This document shows, piece by piece, positions 1 through 7,919 of a stretch of DNA of 21,995 nucleotides. Both the position numbers and the translations under genes were made by a program. The DNA is from Candidatus Scybalocola fimicaballi. Lineage in GTDB: Bacteria; Bacteroidota; Bacteroidia; Bacteroidales; Paludibacteraceae. The notes under the pieces were generated by a model. That model was given only the letters and a program-made list of their open reading frames with translations. It searched no databases and was not told the origin of the DNA. Within the stretch, counting starts at the first letter, position 1; each line of letters starts with the position of its first letter. The stretch is taken from assembly GCA_002317115.1 (NCBI GenBank), contig DCIP01000037.1, positions 1 through 21,995 of the forward strand, written 5' to 3'.

Positions 1-3000
1 GTGTTCCGTTGGTGCGACGGTTCTTGGCTTGAGGACCAGGATTTCATCCGTCTTGCAGGAATTATGCGCGACGTCTATCTCTACGCCACTCCTAAGACTC
101 ATATTCAGGATTTTCAAATCAACGCCACTCTTGCTTCTAATTATAAAGACGGAGTGTTGAACACAACTGTCTGGGTGGACAATTTCGACAAAACAACAGA
201 GTCGTCACTCACTGTTGAGCTTGGTCTTTACGATAAATCCGGCAAAGAGGTGTTTGCTCCACAAAGCAAGTCTATCTCATCTATTGAGCCAGGCAAAGAG
301 GCAAGAGTTGATTTTCAAATCAATGTGTCGGCTCCAAAACTTTGGTCGGCTGAACATCCGGATCTCTACTCCGCTGTGATCTCATTGAAGGACGCAAGCG
401 GAAAGACAGTGAATGTGGAGAGTGCAAAAGTGGGATTCCGTAAGGTGGAACTAAAGAAAGATGCCAACGGAATCACTCGTTTCTATGTCAACAACTCACC
501 AGTCATCTTGCGTGGAGTGGACCGCCACGAGATTGATCCAGATAATGGTCGTGTGATGTCGGATAAACTTATGGTCGACGACGTTATTTTGATGAAGAAA
601 TTCAACATCAACGGATTGCGTATGTCCCATTATCCTAACGATCCACGAATGTACGATATCTGCGACAGTTTGGGAATCTACGTGATCGACGAGTGTAATG
701 TGGAATCGCATGGTGCAAATGACAAACTTCCAAAGAGTGACGACAACTGGCGTCCTGCTTGTTTGGAACGTATGTCTGCAATGATCCAACGTGACAAGAA
801 CCACCCTTGTGTGATCATCTGGTCGCTTGGTAACGAGGCTGGTTGGGGCGACGTCTTCAAATCTATGAAGGATTATGCACATCAGGCCGACAACTCTCGC
901 CCAGTGCATTATGAAGGCGACAACAACAATGCCGACGTACAGAGCTGTATGTATTGTGATCCATGGGGAGTGCAGACATACAACAACAATAACAAGCCTT
1001 TCATGCTTTGCGAGTATGAGCATGCGATGGGAAACAGTGTAGGTGAGATTCAGAAGTACGTGGATGCATGGTATGGTAATCCTCGCACATTCGGTGGATT
1101 CATCTGGGATTTCATTGATCAAGGTTTGCGACGTGGGGACTCCCAGTATTTCAACTATGGTGGATTGTGGGGAGATAAGCCAAACGACGACAACTTCTGT
1201 GCTAACGGACTTGTATTCCCTGATCGTGAGTTGCAACCTGAAATCTGGGAAGTAAAACACGCATATCAGAATATTTGGGTAAAGGCTAAAGACGCCGCTG
1301 CTGGCAAGTTCACTATCACAAACCGTTTTGATTTCACAAACATCAACGATATCGCAGAAGGTGTTTGGAGTCTGAAGGAAGACGGAATTGAAATCGCAAG
1401 TGGAACTATTGACGCGTCGTCGACAAATATAAATCCACTTTCCTCAAAGGATATCACATTGGACTACAAGAAGCCAAGCAACGTGAAGGCTGGATCATCA
1501 TACGTGCTTGATTTTGATTTCCGTTTGAAGAACAATCAGAATTGGGCTAAAGCCGGACACAGCATCGCACATGATCAGATCAGCCTCAACTTAGGTCAGG
1601 GTAATTCACCGAAGATCAACATCTCATCTCTTCCTAAGCAGACAGCAAACGAATCCAATGGTGTGCTAAAAGTGACAGGTGAGGATTTCTCTGTAGAGAT
1701 CAACACTAAGACAGCCACAATCACCAACTACACAAGCAACGGCATCCAGCTGATCAAGGATGGCCCTGTGCCAAACTTCTGGCGTGCCACTACGGATAAC
1801 GACCGTGGCAACAAGATGGGCGACCGTTGTAAGGAGTGGAGATACGCAGGTAGCAAACGAGTTGTCAACTCATCTAATGTGACTAAGGTTTCGGATCAAG
1901 AGACTCGCGTCGACTTCAAGATCTCACTGCCAGAGGCAGGATCGTCAGCCATGACTATGAGCTACACAATCTATGGAAGCGGCGATATCATCGTGGAATA
2001 CACATTGAGCCCGGACGGCAGTCAGGATGAGATCCCTAACATCGGAACTCTATTCACTGTGCCTGGTGGATTCGAGAGATTCACATACTTGGGCCGTGGA
2101 CCTCACGAGAACTACTTCGGTAGAAACGCAAGCGCATTCGAAGGATTGTATAATACCCTTGTCGACTCCACTACTATTAAATATATGAAGATTGGAGAGA
2201 CAGGTCAGCGTACAAATGTCCGTTGGGCTGCACTTACCAACTCAGTTGGAGTAGGATTGATGGTGGTAGGTTCGCCATTTATGGAGGTCAACGCTCAGCA
2301 CCACACTCCAGAGGATTTGGAGAAAACTGTCTATCCTTGGGATTTGAAGAACAATGCAGATATCACTCTTCGCGTCGACCTACAGCAACAGGGACTTGGA
2401 GGTGTAAACTCTTGGGGAGCTAAGCCACAGGGAGACCAGATGATGCTACCTAAGAAAGACTACAGCCATAAGTTTAGAATCTGTCCGTTGAAGGGTAAGG
2501 TGGACAATCTATCGGATGTGGCAAAACTTGGATTCAAGAACCTCTCTACAAGCGACAAGGTAATCGACTATCCAGGAATCAAGTTTGAATTGCCAGAGCA
2601 GAAACCATTCAACGAGCCAATCGCAATTCCTGGAACATTGGAGGCAGAAAATTATGATGAAGGAGGAGCCGGACTTGCGTTTATGGATAACGACGCTGCA
2701 AATCAAGGTGGAGAATATCGTAACGACGACGTGGATATCACATCAATCAACGACGGAGGCTATGCAGTAGGTTGGACAGCCAAAGGAGAGTGGCTTGAGT
2801 ACACAGTGGATGTAGAGAGCACAGACACCTACGCATTGGAGTTGAGAGTAGCATCAGGTTTGGAAGGCTCAGGATTCTCACTACTGATTGACGGCAAGGC
2901 AATCACAGACAAGATTGAAGTGCCACAAGGTAAGGATTGGGAAACATACCAGACAATCACCGCGTCGACAAGCGAAATCACCAAAGGCAAGCATATCTTG

Positions 3001-3264
3001 AGATTGTTGATTGAAGGCTCATACGTCAATATCGACTGGATTAAATTCAAGTCGACGACGCATACCGACGTAATCTCAATCACAAGCGACGACGTAATTC
3101 CAAGCGGCAAATATCAGTTGTATGATATCGCTGGACGACAGATAAAGACAATCGACATCTCTAACGGATACATTCCAAAAGAAATAGAAGGAATCACCAA
3201 TAAAGGCGTCTATCTGTTAAAATCTATGGAATCTACACGAACATATAAAATCAATGTAGAATAA
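1..3264 (+). CDS. GH2 beta-galactosidase-like enzyme with CBM6 and T9SS-type tail (5' end outside window)
   Basis: The reading frame is open from base 1, and the first visible residues (FRWCDGSWLEDQDF) match the end of LacZ domain 1. The gtg at base 1 is therefore an internal Val codon, and the signal peptide and about 200 residues lie upstream. The GH2 catalytic barrel shows the acid/base Glu279 in WSLGNEAGWG and the nucleophile Glu338 in CEYEHAMGNS. A Bgal_small_N-like domain spans roughly residues 540-830. Residues about 875-1018 form a CBM6 (LEAENYDEGG start, NIDWIKF end). Residues about 1035-1087 (LYDIAGRQI, GVYLLKS, TYKI) look like a T9SS type-A sorting domain. The family cleaves terminal beta-linked galactose or related sugars. 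The CBM6 suggests binding to a plant polysaccharide, and the tail suggests export to the surface or medium. The GH2 class is certain; the exact substrate is not, since beta-galactosidase is only the closest match. Confidence 0.93.
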   Translation: MFRWCDGSWLEDQDFIRLAGIMRDVYLYATPKTHIQDFQINATLASNYKDGVLNTTVWVDNFDKTTESSLTVELGLYDKSGKEVFAPQSKSISSIEPGKEARVDFQINVSAPKLWSAEHPDLYSAVISLKDASGKTVNVESAKVGFRKVELKKDANGITRFYVNNSPVILRGVDRHEIDPDNGRVMSDKLMVDDVILMKKFNINGLRMSHYPNDPRMYDICDSLGIYVIDECNVESHGANDKLPKSDDNWRPACLERMSAMIQRDKNHPCVIIWSLGNEAGWGDVFKSMKDYAHQADNSRPVHYEGDNNNADVQSCMYCDPWGVQTYNNNNKPFMLCEYEHAMGNSVGEIQKYVDAWYGNPRTFGGFIWDFIDQGLRRGDSQYFNYGGLWGDKPNDDNFCANGLVFPDRELQPEIWEVKHAYQNIWVKAKDAAAGKFTITNRFDFTNINDIAEGVWSLKEDGIEIASGTIDASSTNINPLSSKDITLDYKKPSNVKAGSSYVLDFDFRLKNNQNWAKAGHSIAHDQISLNLGQGNSPKINISSLPKQTANESNGVLKVTGEDFSVEINTKTATITNYTSNGIQLIKDGPVPNFWRATTDNDRGNKMGDRCKEWRYAGSKRVVNSSNVTKVSDQETRVDFKISLPEAGSSAMTMSYTIYGSGDIIVEYTLSPDGSQDEIPNIGTLFTVPGGFERFTYLGRGPHENYFGRNASAFEGLYNTLVDSTTIKYMKIGETGQRTNVRWAALTNSVGVGLMVVGSPFMEVNAQHHTPEDLEKTVYPWDLKNNADITLRVDLQQQGLGGVNSWGAKPQGDQMMLPKKDYSHKFRICPLKGKVDNLSDVAKLGFKNLSTSDKVIDYPGIKFELPEQKPFNEPIAIPGTLEAENYDEGGAGLAFMDNDAANQGGEYRNDDVDITSINDGGYAVGWTAKGEWLEYTVDVESTDTYALELRVASGLEGSGFSLLIDGKAITDKIEVPQGKDWETYQTITASTSEITKGKHILRLLIEGSYVNIDWIKFKSTTHTDVISITSDDVIPSGKYQLYDIAGRQIKTIDISNGYIPKEIEGITNKGVYLLKSMESTRTYKINVE

Positions 3265-3270
3265 AAACAA

Positions 3271-3305
3271 AAAAATGCCACGAGAGAAATCCCGTGGCAT
3301 TTTTA
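3271..3305. terminator. Bidirectional rho-independent terminator
   Basis: Perfect 12-bp arms AAAAATGCCACG (3271-3282) and CGTGGCATTTTT (3293-3304) enclose a 10-base loop. A T-rich tract follows on the plus strand, and an A-rich tract precedes it, which becomes a T run on the minus strand. It sits 7 bp after the GH2 stop and about 47 bp after the stop of the convergent beta-barrel gene, so it can serve both. Confidence 0.9.
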
Positions 3306-3314
3306 TTTTGTAAG

Positions 3315-3331
3315 AGGAATTAAGAATTCCT
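3315..3331. repeat. Short palindrome AGGAATT-AAG-AATTCCT
   Basis: A 7-bp perfect inverted repeat with a 3-base centre lies between the bidirectional terminator and the beta-barrel stop codon. The nearby CTAATT occurs twice (3330-3335 and 3344-3349). It could be an accessory hairpin at the 3' end of the beta-barrel transcript. No function is shown. Confidence 0.35.
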
Positions 3332-3351
3332 AATTCAGTATTTCTAATTGA

Positions 3352-4056
3352 TTAGAACTTCCAACCGATACGGATTGAAGGATTGCACTGAGCACCAATG
3401 TTAGTTGTGTGACCCTTAGTGTTGTCATCCTTAGAATCGAAATCCTCACCAGCCTCGTTAGTTCCGAACTTGTGAGTCTTTGGAGTTACGACAAATCCAA
3501 AACCAACCTCAGCACCTACGTAAAGATCCTGAGCAACGTAGAAATTGAAACCAGTGAAAGCGTTAGCACCGAAACGTGGGCTTCTTGTCTTTGTCTCAGA
3601 CTCTGCCTCTACACCCATTGCCTTAGCGTATGAATACTCACAAGTTGAGTTAAGACCGAATAGCAACTCAGCTCCTACGTATGGCTCAAGACGGTTAGTT
3701 CCTGAGAAAGAGTATGCGATACCTGGCTTAATATCAAATGAAGAAGATGTCTCGTGAGCCTCTGCGTCAAACTCATCAGCCTTCTCTGAAGTCTTAGTAA
3801 CATTTACGCCAAATCCTAGACGAAGTGTCAACTCATCTGACAAAGAATAGTTGAAGTTAAGATTTCCACCGTTCAAGTTAAGGCCATCACCGAAAGTGAA
3901 ACCAGCCTCTGCTCCGAATCTGTCAGATCCTGCCTTGAATGTCTTTGCTGATGACTCTGTTGACTGTTCTGCCTGAGGCTGTGCCTCAACTACCTCCTGA
4001 GCAGAGATAGAAGCAGCTGCACAAAGAGCTGCTGAAGCCAAAATAAGTTTTTTCAT
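3352..4056 (-). CDS. Outer-membrane beta-barrel protein (porin-like)
   Basis: This 234-residue protein begins with a clear signal peptide (MKKLILASAALCAAASISAQ), with cleavage probably after Ala-Gln at about residue 20. A low-complexity Glu/Gln/Ser stretch follows (residues 21-40). The rest alternates polar and hydrophobic residues in strands rich in Gly and aromatics and ends with Phe (RIGWKF), the usual C-terminal signature of outer-membrane barrels. The size suits an 8-10 strand barrel of the OmpW/OmpX or PF13505-like kind. I cannot assign a substrate or role. It has its own well-formed promoter (4092-4122) and converges with the GH2 gene on a shared terminator, so it is probably monocistronic. 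The barrel class is an inference from pattern, not from a recognised family motif. Confidence 0.8.
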   Translation of the reverse strand: MKKLILASAALCAAASISAQEVVEAQPQAEQSTESSAKTFKAGSDRFGAEAGFTFGDGLNLNGGNLNFNYSLSDELTLRLGFGVNVTKTSEKADEFDAEAHETSSSFDIKPGIAYSFSGTNRLEPYVGAELLFGLNSTCEYSYAKAMGVEAESETKTRSPRFGANAFTGFNFYVAQDLYVGAEVGFGFVVTPKTHKFGTNEAGEDFDSKDDNTKGHTTNIGAQCNPSIRIGWKF

Positions 4057-4091
4057 GTTTTTGTTTTCTAAAACGTTTTTATAACTGGGTA

Positions 4092-4122
4092 CAAAACTAA
4101 TGGAATAAAATTAGTTTTCAAA
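4092..4122 (-). promoter_or_regulatory. Bacteroidota-type promoter of the beta-barrel gene
   Basis: Read on the minus strand, the -7 element is TAGTTTTG (4092-4099) and the -33 element is TTTG (4119-4122), with a 19-bp spacer. This matches the TTTG-N19-21-TAnnTTTG consensus of the Bacteroidota primary sigma factor. The -7 element lies 35 bp upstream of the start codon. Confidence 0.75.
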
Positions 4123-4220
4123 GTTTTTCGACGTAAATATTACCTTTAGTACACTTTTTATATATTAATCATACCAAAATAAAGTAAAACACCTCAAAAA
4201 TCTATTGTTTTTCGTTTTCG

Positions 4221-4529
4221 TCACTCATCCTCCACAGTTTCAATCAAGAAGGAGACAGGGCGAAAACCGTCGTTACACGATATCAATGCCGACTTGGGGT
4301 TCTTCATCCAACCGTCGTAGAAATTCTCACCACCATGAGCAAGAGCCATCACAAAAGGAGATATGCTTTCCCACGCACTGAGGCAGAAGCCTTCCGGTCT
4401 CTCCCAGCCGTTTGCAACAAAGACGTCGCCTTCATTCAAGTCGCAAGCATGCTCAATGGGGTTTTCATATTTCTCCATCAAATCAGTGTAGCATGCCTTA
4501 CGGACAACCGTTATCTTGATTTTCTTCAT
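4221..4529 (-). CDS. TIGR04076 family small protein
   Basis: About 102 residues starting MKKIKITVVRKACY. The frame extends upstream to 4586, but that longer form would be translated through the efp terminator, and the family normally starts at the KIKITV strand, so I chose the ATG at 4527-4529. Family features are visible: an early Cys, the segment ACDLNEGDVFVANGW, the PEGFCLSAWESI block with its Cys and Trp, an ALAHGG turn, and the ending CNDGFRPVSFLIE. The family is widespread in anaerobes and archaea and has no established function; the conserved cysteines suggest redox or metal chemistry, but that is inference. It lies just downstream of efp on the same strand, with a terminator between them and no promoter of the usual type visible after that terminator. 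Confidence 0.82.
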   Translation of the reverse strand: MKKIKITVVRKACYTDLMEKYENPIEHACDLNEGDVFVANGWERPEGFCLSAWESISPFVMALAHGGENFYDGWMKNPKSALISCNDGFRPVSFLIETVEDE

Positions 4530-4536
4530 AATATCA

Positions 4537-4576
4537 CAAAAAAATGGGCAACCAAGCATAATGCCTCGTCGCCCAT
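4537..4576 (-). terminator. Terminator of efp, abutting the next gene
   Basis: On the minus strand the arms ATGGGC (4571-4576) and GCCCAT (4544-4549) enclose an inner partial stem (GCAT/ATGC), followed by a run of seven T (4537-4543). It lies 26 bp after the efp stop and its T run ends only 7 bases before the next start codon. Confidence 0.75.
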
Positions 4577-4601
4577 ATCTGAACAAACATTGAAATGTCT
4601 A

Positions 4602-5165
4602 TTATCTCTCTCTACCCTGGTAAGAACCGTCACGAGTGTCGATCTCGATGATAGCACCTTCCTCGATGAACAAAGGAACACGTACCTCAGCACCTGTCTC
4701 AACTGTTGCTGGCTTAAGAGTGTTAGTTGCTGTATCACCCTTGATACCTGGCTCAGTGTAAGTAACCTTAAGCTTAGTCTTAACTGGCATCTCACCGAAA
4801 AGAACATTCTCAGTTGAAGCGTCAACGACTAGCTCTACAGTATCACCTTCCTTCATAAACTGAACACCTGTTACCAACTCTGGATTCAAAGGAATCTGCT
4901 CGAAAGTCTCGTTGTTCATGAAGATTAGATCCTCACCCTCCTTGTAAAGGTACTGGTGCTCACGACGCTCTACACGTACGTCCTCTAGCTTCTCACCGAT
5001 GTCGAAGCGACGCTCCAAAACGCGACCATCTGTTACACACTTTAGCTTAACACGCATGATTGTGTTACCCTTACCTGGCTTTACATGCTGGAAATCGATA
5101 CAGAAATAAAGCTTGCCATCCATACGAACGCAGCTTCCGATCTTGATATCTTGTGAATTAATCAT
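4602..5165 (-). CDS. efp: Elongation factor P
   Basis: A full-length 187-residue EF-P. It binds between the P and E sites of the ribosome and relieves stalling at consecutive prolines. Three beta domains are evident: an N-terminal KOW-like domain with the loop VKPGKGN, whose tip Lys32 corresponds to the residue modified in E. coli (Lys34); the OB domain with RRFDIGEKLEDVRVERREHQ and QYLYKEGEDLIFMN; and the C-terminal OB domain ending in the signature VRVPLFIEEGAIIEIDTRDGSY. The ATG start at 5163-5165 fits the family. It is transcribed divergently from tyrS and followed by its own terminator. No EF-P modification gene is in the window. Confidence 0.97.
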   Translation of the reverse strand: MINSQDIKIGSCVRMDGKLYFCIDFQHVKPGKGNTIMRVKLKCVTDGRVLERRFDIGEKLEDVRVERREHQYLYKEGEDLIFMNNETFEQIPLNPELVTGVQFMKEGDTVELVVDASTENVLFGEMPVKTKLKVTYTEPGIKGDTATNTLKPATVETGAEVRVPLFIEEGAIIEIDTRDGSYQGRER

Positions 5166-5200
5166 AAGAATTATAAGTTACGTTTTATATTTATTGTCTG

Positions 5201-5230
5201 CAAATTTAGTTTAATTATGCGATATTCAAC
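5201..5230 (-). promoter_or_regulatory. Candidate efp promoter
   Basis: On the minus strand the -7 element TAAATTTG (5201-5208) fits TAnnTTTG. A weaker -33 GTTG (5227-5230) lies 18 bp upstream. It sits 35 bp before the efp start codon, the same distance as in the beta-barrel gene. Confidence 0.55.
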
Positions 5231-5250
5231 TATTATTCCTTAAAAAATGT

Positions 5251-5258
5251 TATTTTTG
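5251..5258 (+). promoter_or_regulatory. Candidate tyrS promoter (-7 element)
   Basis: TATTTTTG fits the TAnnTTTG -7 consensus and lies 34 bp before the tyrS ATG. No clear TTTG is seen at the -33 position. It is back-to-back with the efp promoter in a 127-bp divergent region. Confidence 0.5.
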
Positions 5259-5292
5259 CGGACACTTTTATAGAAAATAGAAAAATAAATAT

Positions 5293-6588
5293 ATGAATTT
5301 CGTTGAAGAACTAAAATGGCGCGGCATGATCCAGGATATGACGCCGGGCACAGAAGATCAGTTGAAAAAGGAGGTTACAACAGCATACTTGGGTATCGAC
5401 CCTACTGCTGACTCACTACATATCGGTCACCTTGTTGGTGTGATGATGCTTCGTCACTTCCAGCGTTCTGGCCACAAGCCACTTGCTCTTATCGGTGGTG
5501 CTACAGGTATGATCGGAGACCCTTCTGGTAAATCTCAGGAGCGTGTGCTTATCGACGAGCCTATGCTTCGCCACAATCAGGAGTGCATTAAAGCCCAGCT
5601 TTCTAAGTTCTTGGATTTCGACAGCGACGCCCCTAACAAGGCTGAGCTTGTCAACAACTACGATTGGATGAAAAACTTCACTTTCCTTGATTTCATCCGT
5701 AACATCGGTAAGCTTATCACTGTAAACTATATGATGAGCAAGGACTCTGTAAAGCGTCGTTTCACAGGTGAGAATGGTGCCGACGGTATGTCGTTCACTG
5801 AGTTCTCTTACCAACTTCTTCAGGGTTACGATTTCGTATACTTGAACGAGACTAAGAATTGCAAACTTCAGCTTGGTGGTGCGGATCAGTGGGGTAACAT
5901 CACTACTGGTACTGAGATGATCCGTAAGATCAGCGGCGCTGAGGCTTACGCTCTAACTTGTCCACTTATCACTAAGGCTGACGGAAAGAAGTTCGGAAAG
6001 ACAGAGTCGGGCAACGTATGGCTTGACAGAAAACGTACTTCTCCATATAAGTTCTACCAGTTCTGGCTAAACGTTTCAGACGACGACGCAGAGAAGTACA
6101 TCAAGATTTTCACATCTCTTTCTAAGGAAGAGATCGAAGGATTGGTGAAAGAGCAGGCTGAAGCTCCACACTTGCGCCCACTTCAGAAGAAGCTTGCAGA
6201 GGAGATCACTGTTATGGTTCACTCACGCGAGGATTACGAGGCAGCTGTTGAGGCTTCAAATATCTTGTTTGGAAACGCAACTGCTGATTCATTGAAGAAG
6301 CTTGACGAGGAGACATTACTTTCTGTATTTGAGGGAGTGCCTCAGTTTGAGGTTGCAAAGAGCGAGGTCGAGGCAGGTATCTCAGCTGCTGACTTGCTAA
6401 CAGAGAAGGCAAACGTATTCCCATCAAAGGGAGAGATGAGAAAGATGGTTCAGGGCGGCGGAGTCTCAATCAACAAAGAGAAACTTACCTCTTACGACAC
6501 AATGATCAACGCTGATTCTCTTCTTAACGGCAAGTACATTCTTGCTCAGCGTGGAAAGAAGAACTACTTCTTGATCGTAGCTAAATAA
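5293..6588 (+). CDS. tyrS: Tyrosyl-tRNA synthetase
   Basis: 431 residues, the normal size for bacterial-type TyrRS. It charges tRNA-Tyr with tyrosine using ATP in the cytoplasm. The class I motifs are visible: HIGH at residues 43-46 ([10 protein letters not shown]) and the KMSKS-equivalent KFGKT at residues 233-237, as in E. coli. The tyrosine-binding segment YQLLQGYDF and the GGADQWGNI motif are intact. The C-terminal part (about 365-431), with [19 protein letters not shown], is the S4 RNA-binding domain. It stands alone between a divergent promoter and a strong terminator. No T-box is expected or seen. Confidence 0.97.
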   Translation: MNFVEELKWRGMIQDMTPGTEDQLKKEVTTAYLGIDPTADSLHIGHLVGVMMLRHFQRSGHKPLALIGGATGMIGDPSGKSQERVLIDEPMLRHNQECIKAQLSKFLDFDSDAPNKAELVNNYDWMKNFTFLDFIRNIGKLITVNYMMSKDSVKRRFTGENGADGMSFTEFSYQLLQGYDFVYLNETKNCKLQLGGADQWGNITTGTEMIRKISGAEAYALTCPLITKADGKKFGKTESGNVWLDRKRTSPYKFYQFWLNVSDDDAEKYIKIFTSLSKEEIEGLVKEQAEAPHLRPLQKKLAEEITVMVHSREDYEAAVEASNILFGNATADSLKKLDEETLLSVFEGVPQFEVAKSEVEAGISAADLLTEKANVFPSKGEMRKMVQGGGVSINKEKLTSYDTMINADSLLNGKYILAQRGKKNYFLIVAK

Positions 6589-6611
6589 TTGAATACCGAT
6601 TATCAAATTTG

Positions 6612-6640
6612 AAAGACGGGGCACATCCCCCGTCTTTTTT
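6612..6640 (+). terminator. Terminator of tyrS
   Basis: Arms AAAGACGGGG (6612-6621) and CCCCGTCTTT (6628-6637) with a 6-base loop, followed by a T run to 6640. It starts 24 bp after the tyrS stop. Confidence 0.9.
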
Positions 6641-6675
6641 AGTTTATTTAACATTTCCCTATCATCTTTTTTATC

Positions 6676-6683
6676 TATATTTG
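6676..6683 (+). promoter_or_regulatory. Candidate rfbB promoter (-7 element)
   Basis: TATATTTG fits TAnnTTTG and lies 32 bp before the rfbB start. A weak TTTC (6654-6657) is found 18 bp upstream in the -33 position. It follows directly on the tyrS terminator, so rfbB probably starts its own transcript. Confidence 0.55.
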
Positions 6684-6715
6684 CAAAAATTACACACTTA
6701 ATATAGTGAATTAGT

Positions 6716-7855
6716 ATGAATAAAAGAAACATCGTCATTACAGGAGGTGCGGGATTTATTGGTTCGCACGTAGTTCGTTTGTTCGTTAACAAATACCCTG
6801 AATACAACATTATCAATCTTGATAAGTTAACATACGCCGGCAACCTTGAGAATCTAAAAGACATCGAGGGCAAGCCTAATTACAAGTTCGTAAAGATGGA
6901 TATCTGCGATTTCGACGCATTCTACAAGCTTATGCAGGATGAGAAGATCGACGGAATTATCCACTTGGCAGCAGAGAGCCACGTCGACAGATCAATCAAA
7001 GATCCTTTCACTTTCGCAAAGACAAACGTGATGGGTACTCTTTCTTTGCTTCAGGCAGCGAAGCTTTACTGGGAGTCTCTTCCAGAGAAGTACGAGGGCA
7101 AGCGTTTCTACCATATCTCTACTGACGAGGTTTACGGAGCATTGGAGATGACTAATCCAGAGGGTGTTGAGCCTCCATTCACTACTAAGGCTTCTTCTGG
7201 CAAGCACCACGAGGCTTACGGTAAGGATTTCTTCTTGGAGACAACCAAGTACAATCCTCACTCACCATATTCAGCGTCAAAGGCTTCTTCAGACCACTTC
7301 GTAAGAGCATTCCACGATACTTACGGCATGCCGACTATCGTCACTAACTGCTCTAACAACTACGGCCCATACCAGTTCCCTGAGAAGTTGATTCCTCTAT
7401 TCATCAACAATATCCGCCACCGCAAGCCATTGCCAGTATACGGTAAGGGTGAGAACGTACGCGACTGGCTTTACGTTGTAGACCATGCACGTGCAATCGA
7501 CGTAATCTTCCACAACGGTAAGATCGCTGAGACTTACAACATCGGTGGATTCAACGAGTGGAAGAACATCGACATCATCAAGGTAGTCATCAACACTGTT
7601 GATCGTCTTCTTGGCAGAAAAGAGGGTGAGGATATGGATCTTATCACTTACGTTACAGACCGTCTTGGCCACGATGCTCGTTACGCTATCGACTCACGCA
7701 AGCTTCAGGCTGAACTTGGTTGGGAGCCAAGTCTACAGTTTGAGGAAGGTATCGAGAAGACTGTTAAGTGGTATCTTGAGAATCAGGAGTGGATGGACAA
7801 GATCACTTCTGGTGAGTACGAGAAGTACTACGAGAACATGTACTCAGGCAGATAA
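6716..7855 (+). CDS. rfbB: dTDP-glucose 4,6-dehydratase
   Basis: 379 residues of the extended short-chain dehydrogenase family. It converts dTDP-glucose to dTDP-4-keto-6-deoxyglucose, the branch point to dTDP-rhamnose and other deoxysugars of surface polysaccharide. The NAD-binding motif TGGAGFIGS is at residues 9-17, the substrate signature HLAAESHVDRSI follows, the active-site STDEVYG is at 135-141 (Asp137, Glu138), and YSASK (Tyr185, Lys189) carries the catalytic pair. The length is slightly above the usual 350, with the extra residues around EPPFTTKASSGKHHEAYGKD (about 155-175) before YSASK. The partner genes rmlA, rmlC and rmlD are not in the window, so this copy is separated from a rhamnose operon. 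Also called rmlB. Confidence 0.95.
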   Translation: MNKRNIVITGGAGFIGSHVVRLFVNKYPEYNIINLDKLTYAGNLENLKDIEGKPNYKFVKMDICDFDAFYKLMQDEKIDGIIHLAAESHVDRSIKDPFTFAKTNVMGTLSLLQAAKLYWESLPEKYEGKRFYHISTDEVYGALEMTNPEGVEPPFTTKASSGKHHEAYGKDFFLETTKYNPHSPYSASKASSDHFVRAFHDTYGMPTIVTNCSNNYGPYQFPEKLIPLFINNIRHRKPLPVYGKGENVRDWLYVVDHARAIDVIFHNGKIAETYNIGGFNEWKNIDIIKVVINTVDRLLGRKEGEDMDLITYVTDRLGHDARYAIDSRKLQAELGWEPSLQFEEGIEKTVKWYLENQEWMDKITSGEYEKYYENMYSGR

Positions 7856-7882
7856 TAACTTTATTATTCAGCGATAATTTAT

Positions 7883-7911
7883 GTAGAGACGTGGCAATGC
7901 TACGTCTCTAC
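7883..7911. repeat. GTAGAGACG-type intergenic hairpin, copy 1
   Basis: Arms GTAGAGACGTGGC (7883-7895) and GCTACGTCTCTAC (7899-7911) pair over 13 positions with one G-T wobble and a 3-base loop. There is no T run after it. It lies between rfbB and the following membrane-protein gene and ends 8 bases before that gene's ATG. It shares its outer sequence with the elements at 15099-15131 and 17256-17310. Confidence 0.7.
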
Positions 7912-7919
7912 TATTGTAT

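Noticed and set aside
1..3. GTG at base 1 as the true start of the GH2 gene
   Set aside because: The protein begins in the middle of LacZ domain 1 without a signal peptide, although its tail predicts export, so the gene is cut by the window edge.
496..1260. Open frame of 254 codons on the minus strand, opposite the GH2 gene
   Set aside because: It lies wholly opposite the GH2 catalytic barrel, has no recognisable domain, and its composition (many His, Val and Thr) is that of a mirror frame of coding DNA.
4140..4220. Possible terminator between the TIGR04076 and beta-barrel genes
   Set aside because: The stretch is A/T-rich but shows no stable stem; only weak A/T pairing (AAAAA with TTTTT) is present.
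4530..4586. N-terminal extension of the TIGR04076 gene by 19 codons
   Set aside because: It would be translated through the efp terminator, and the family starts at the KIKITV strand.
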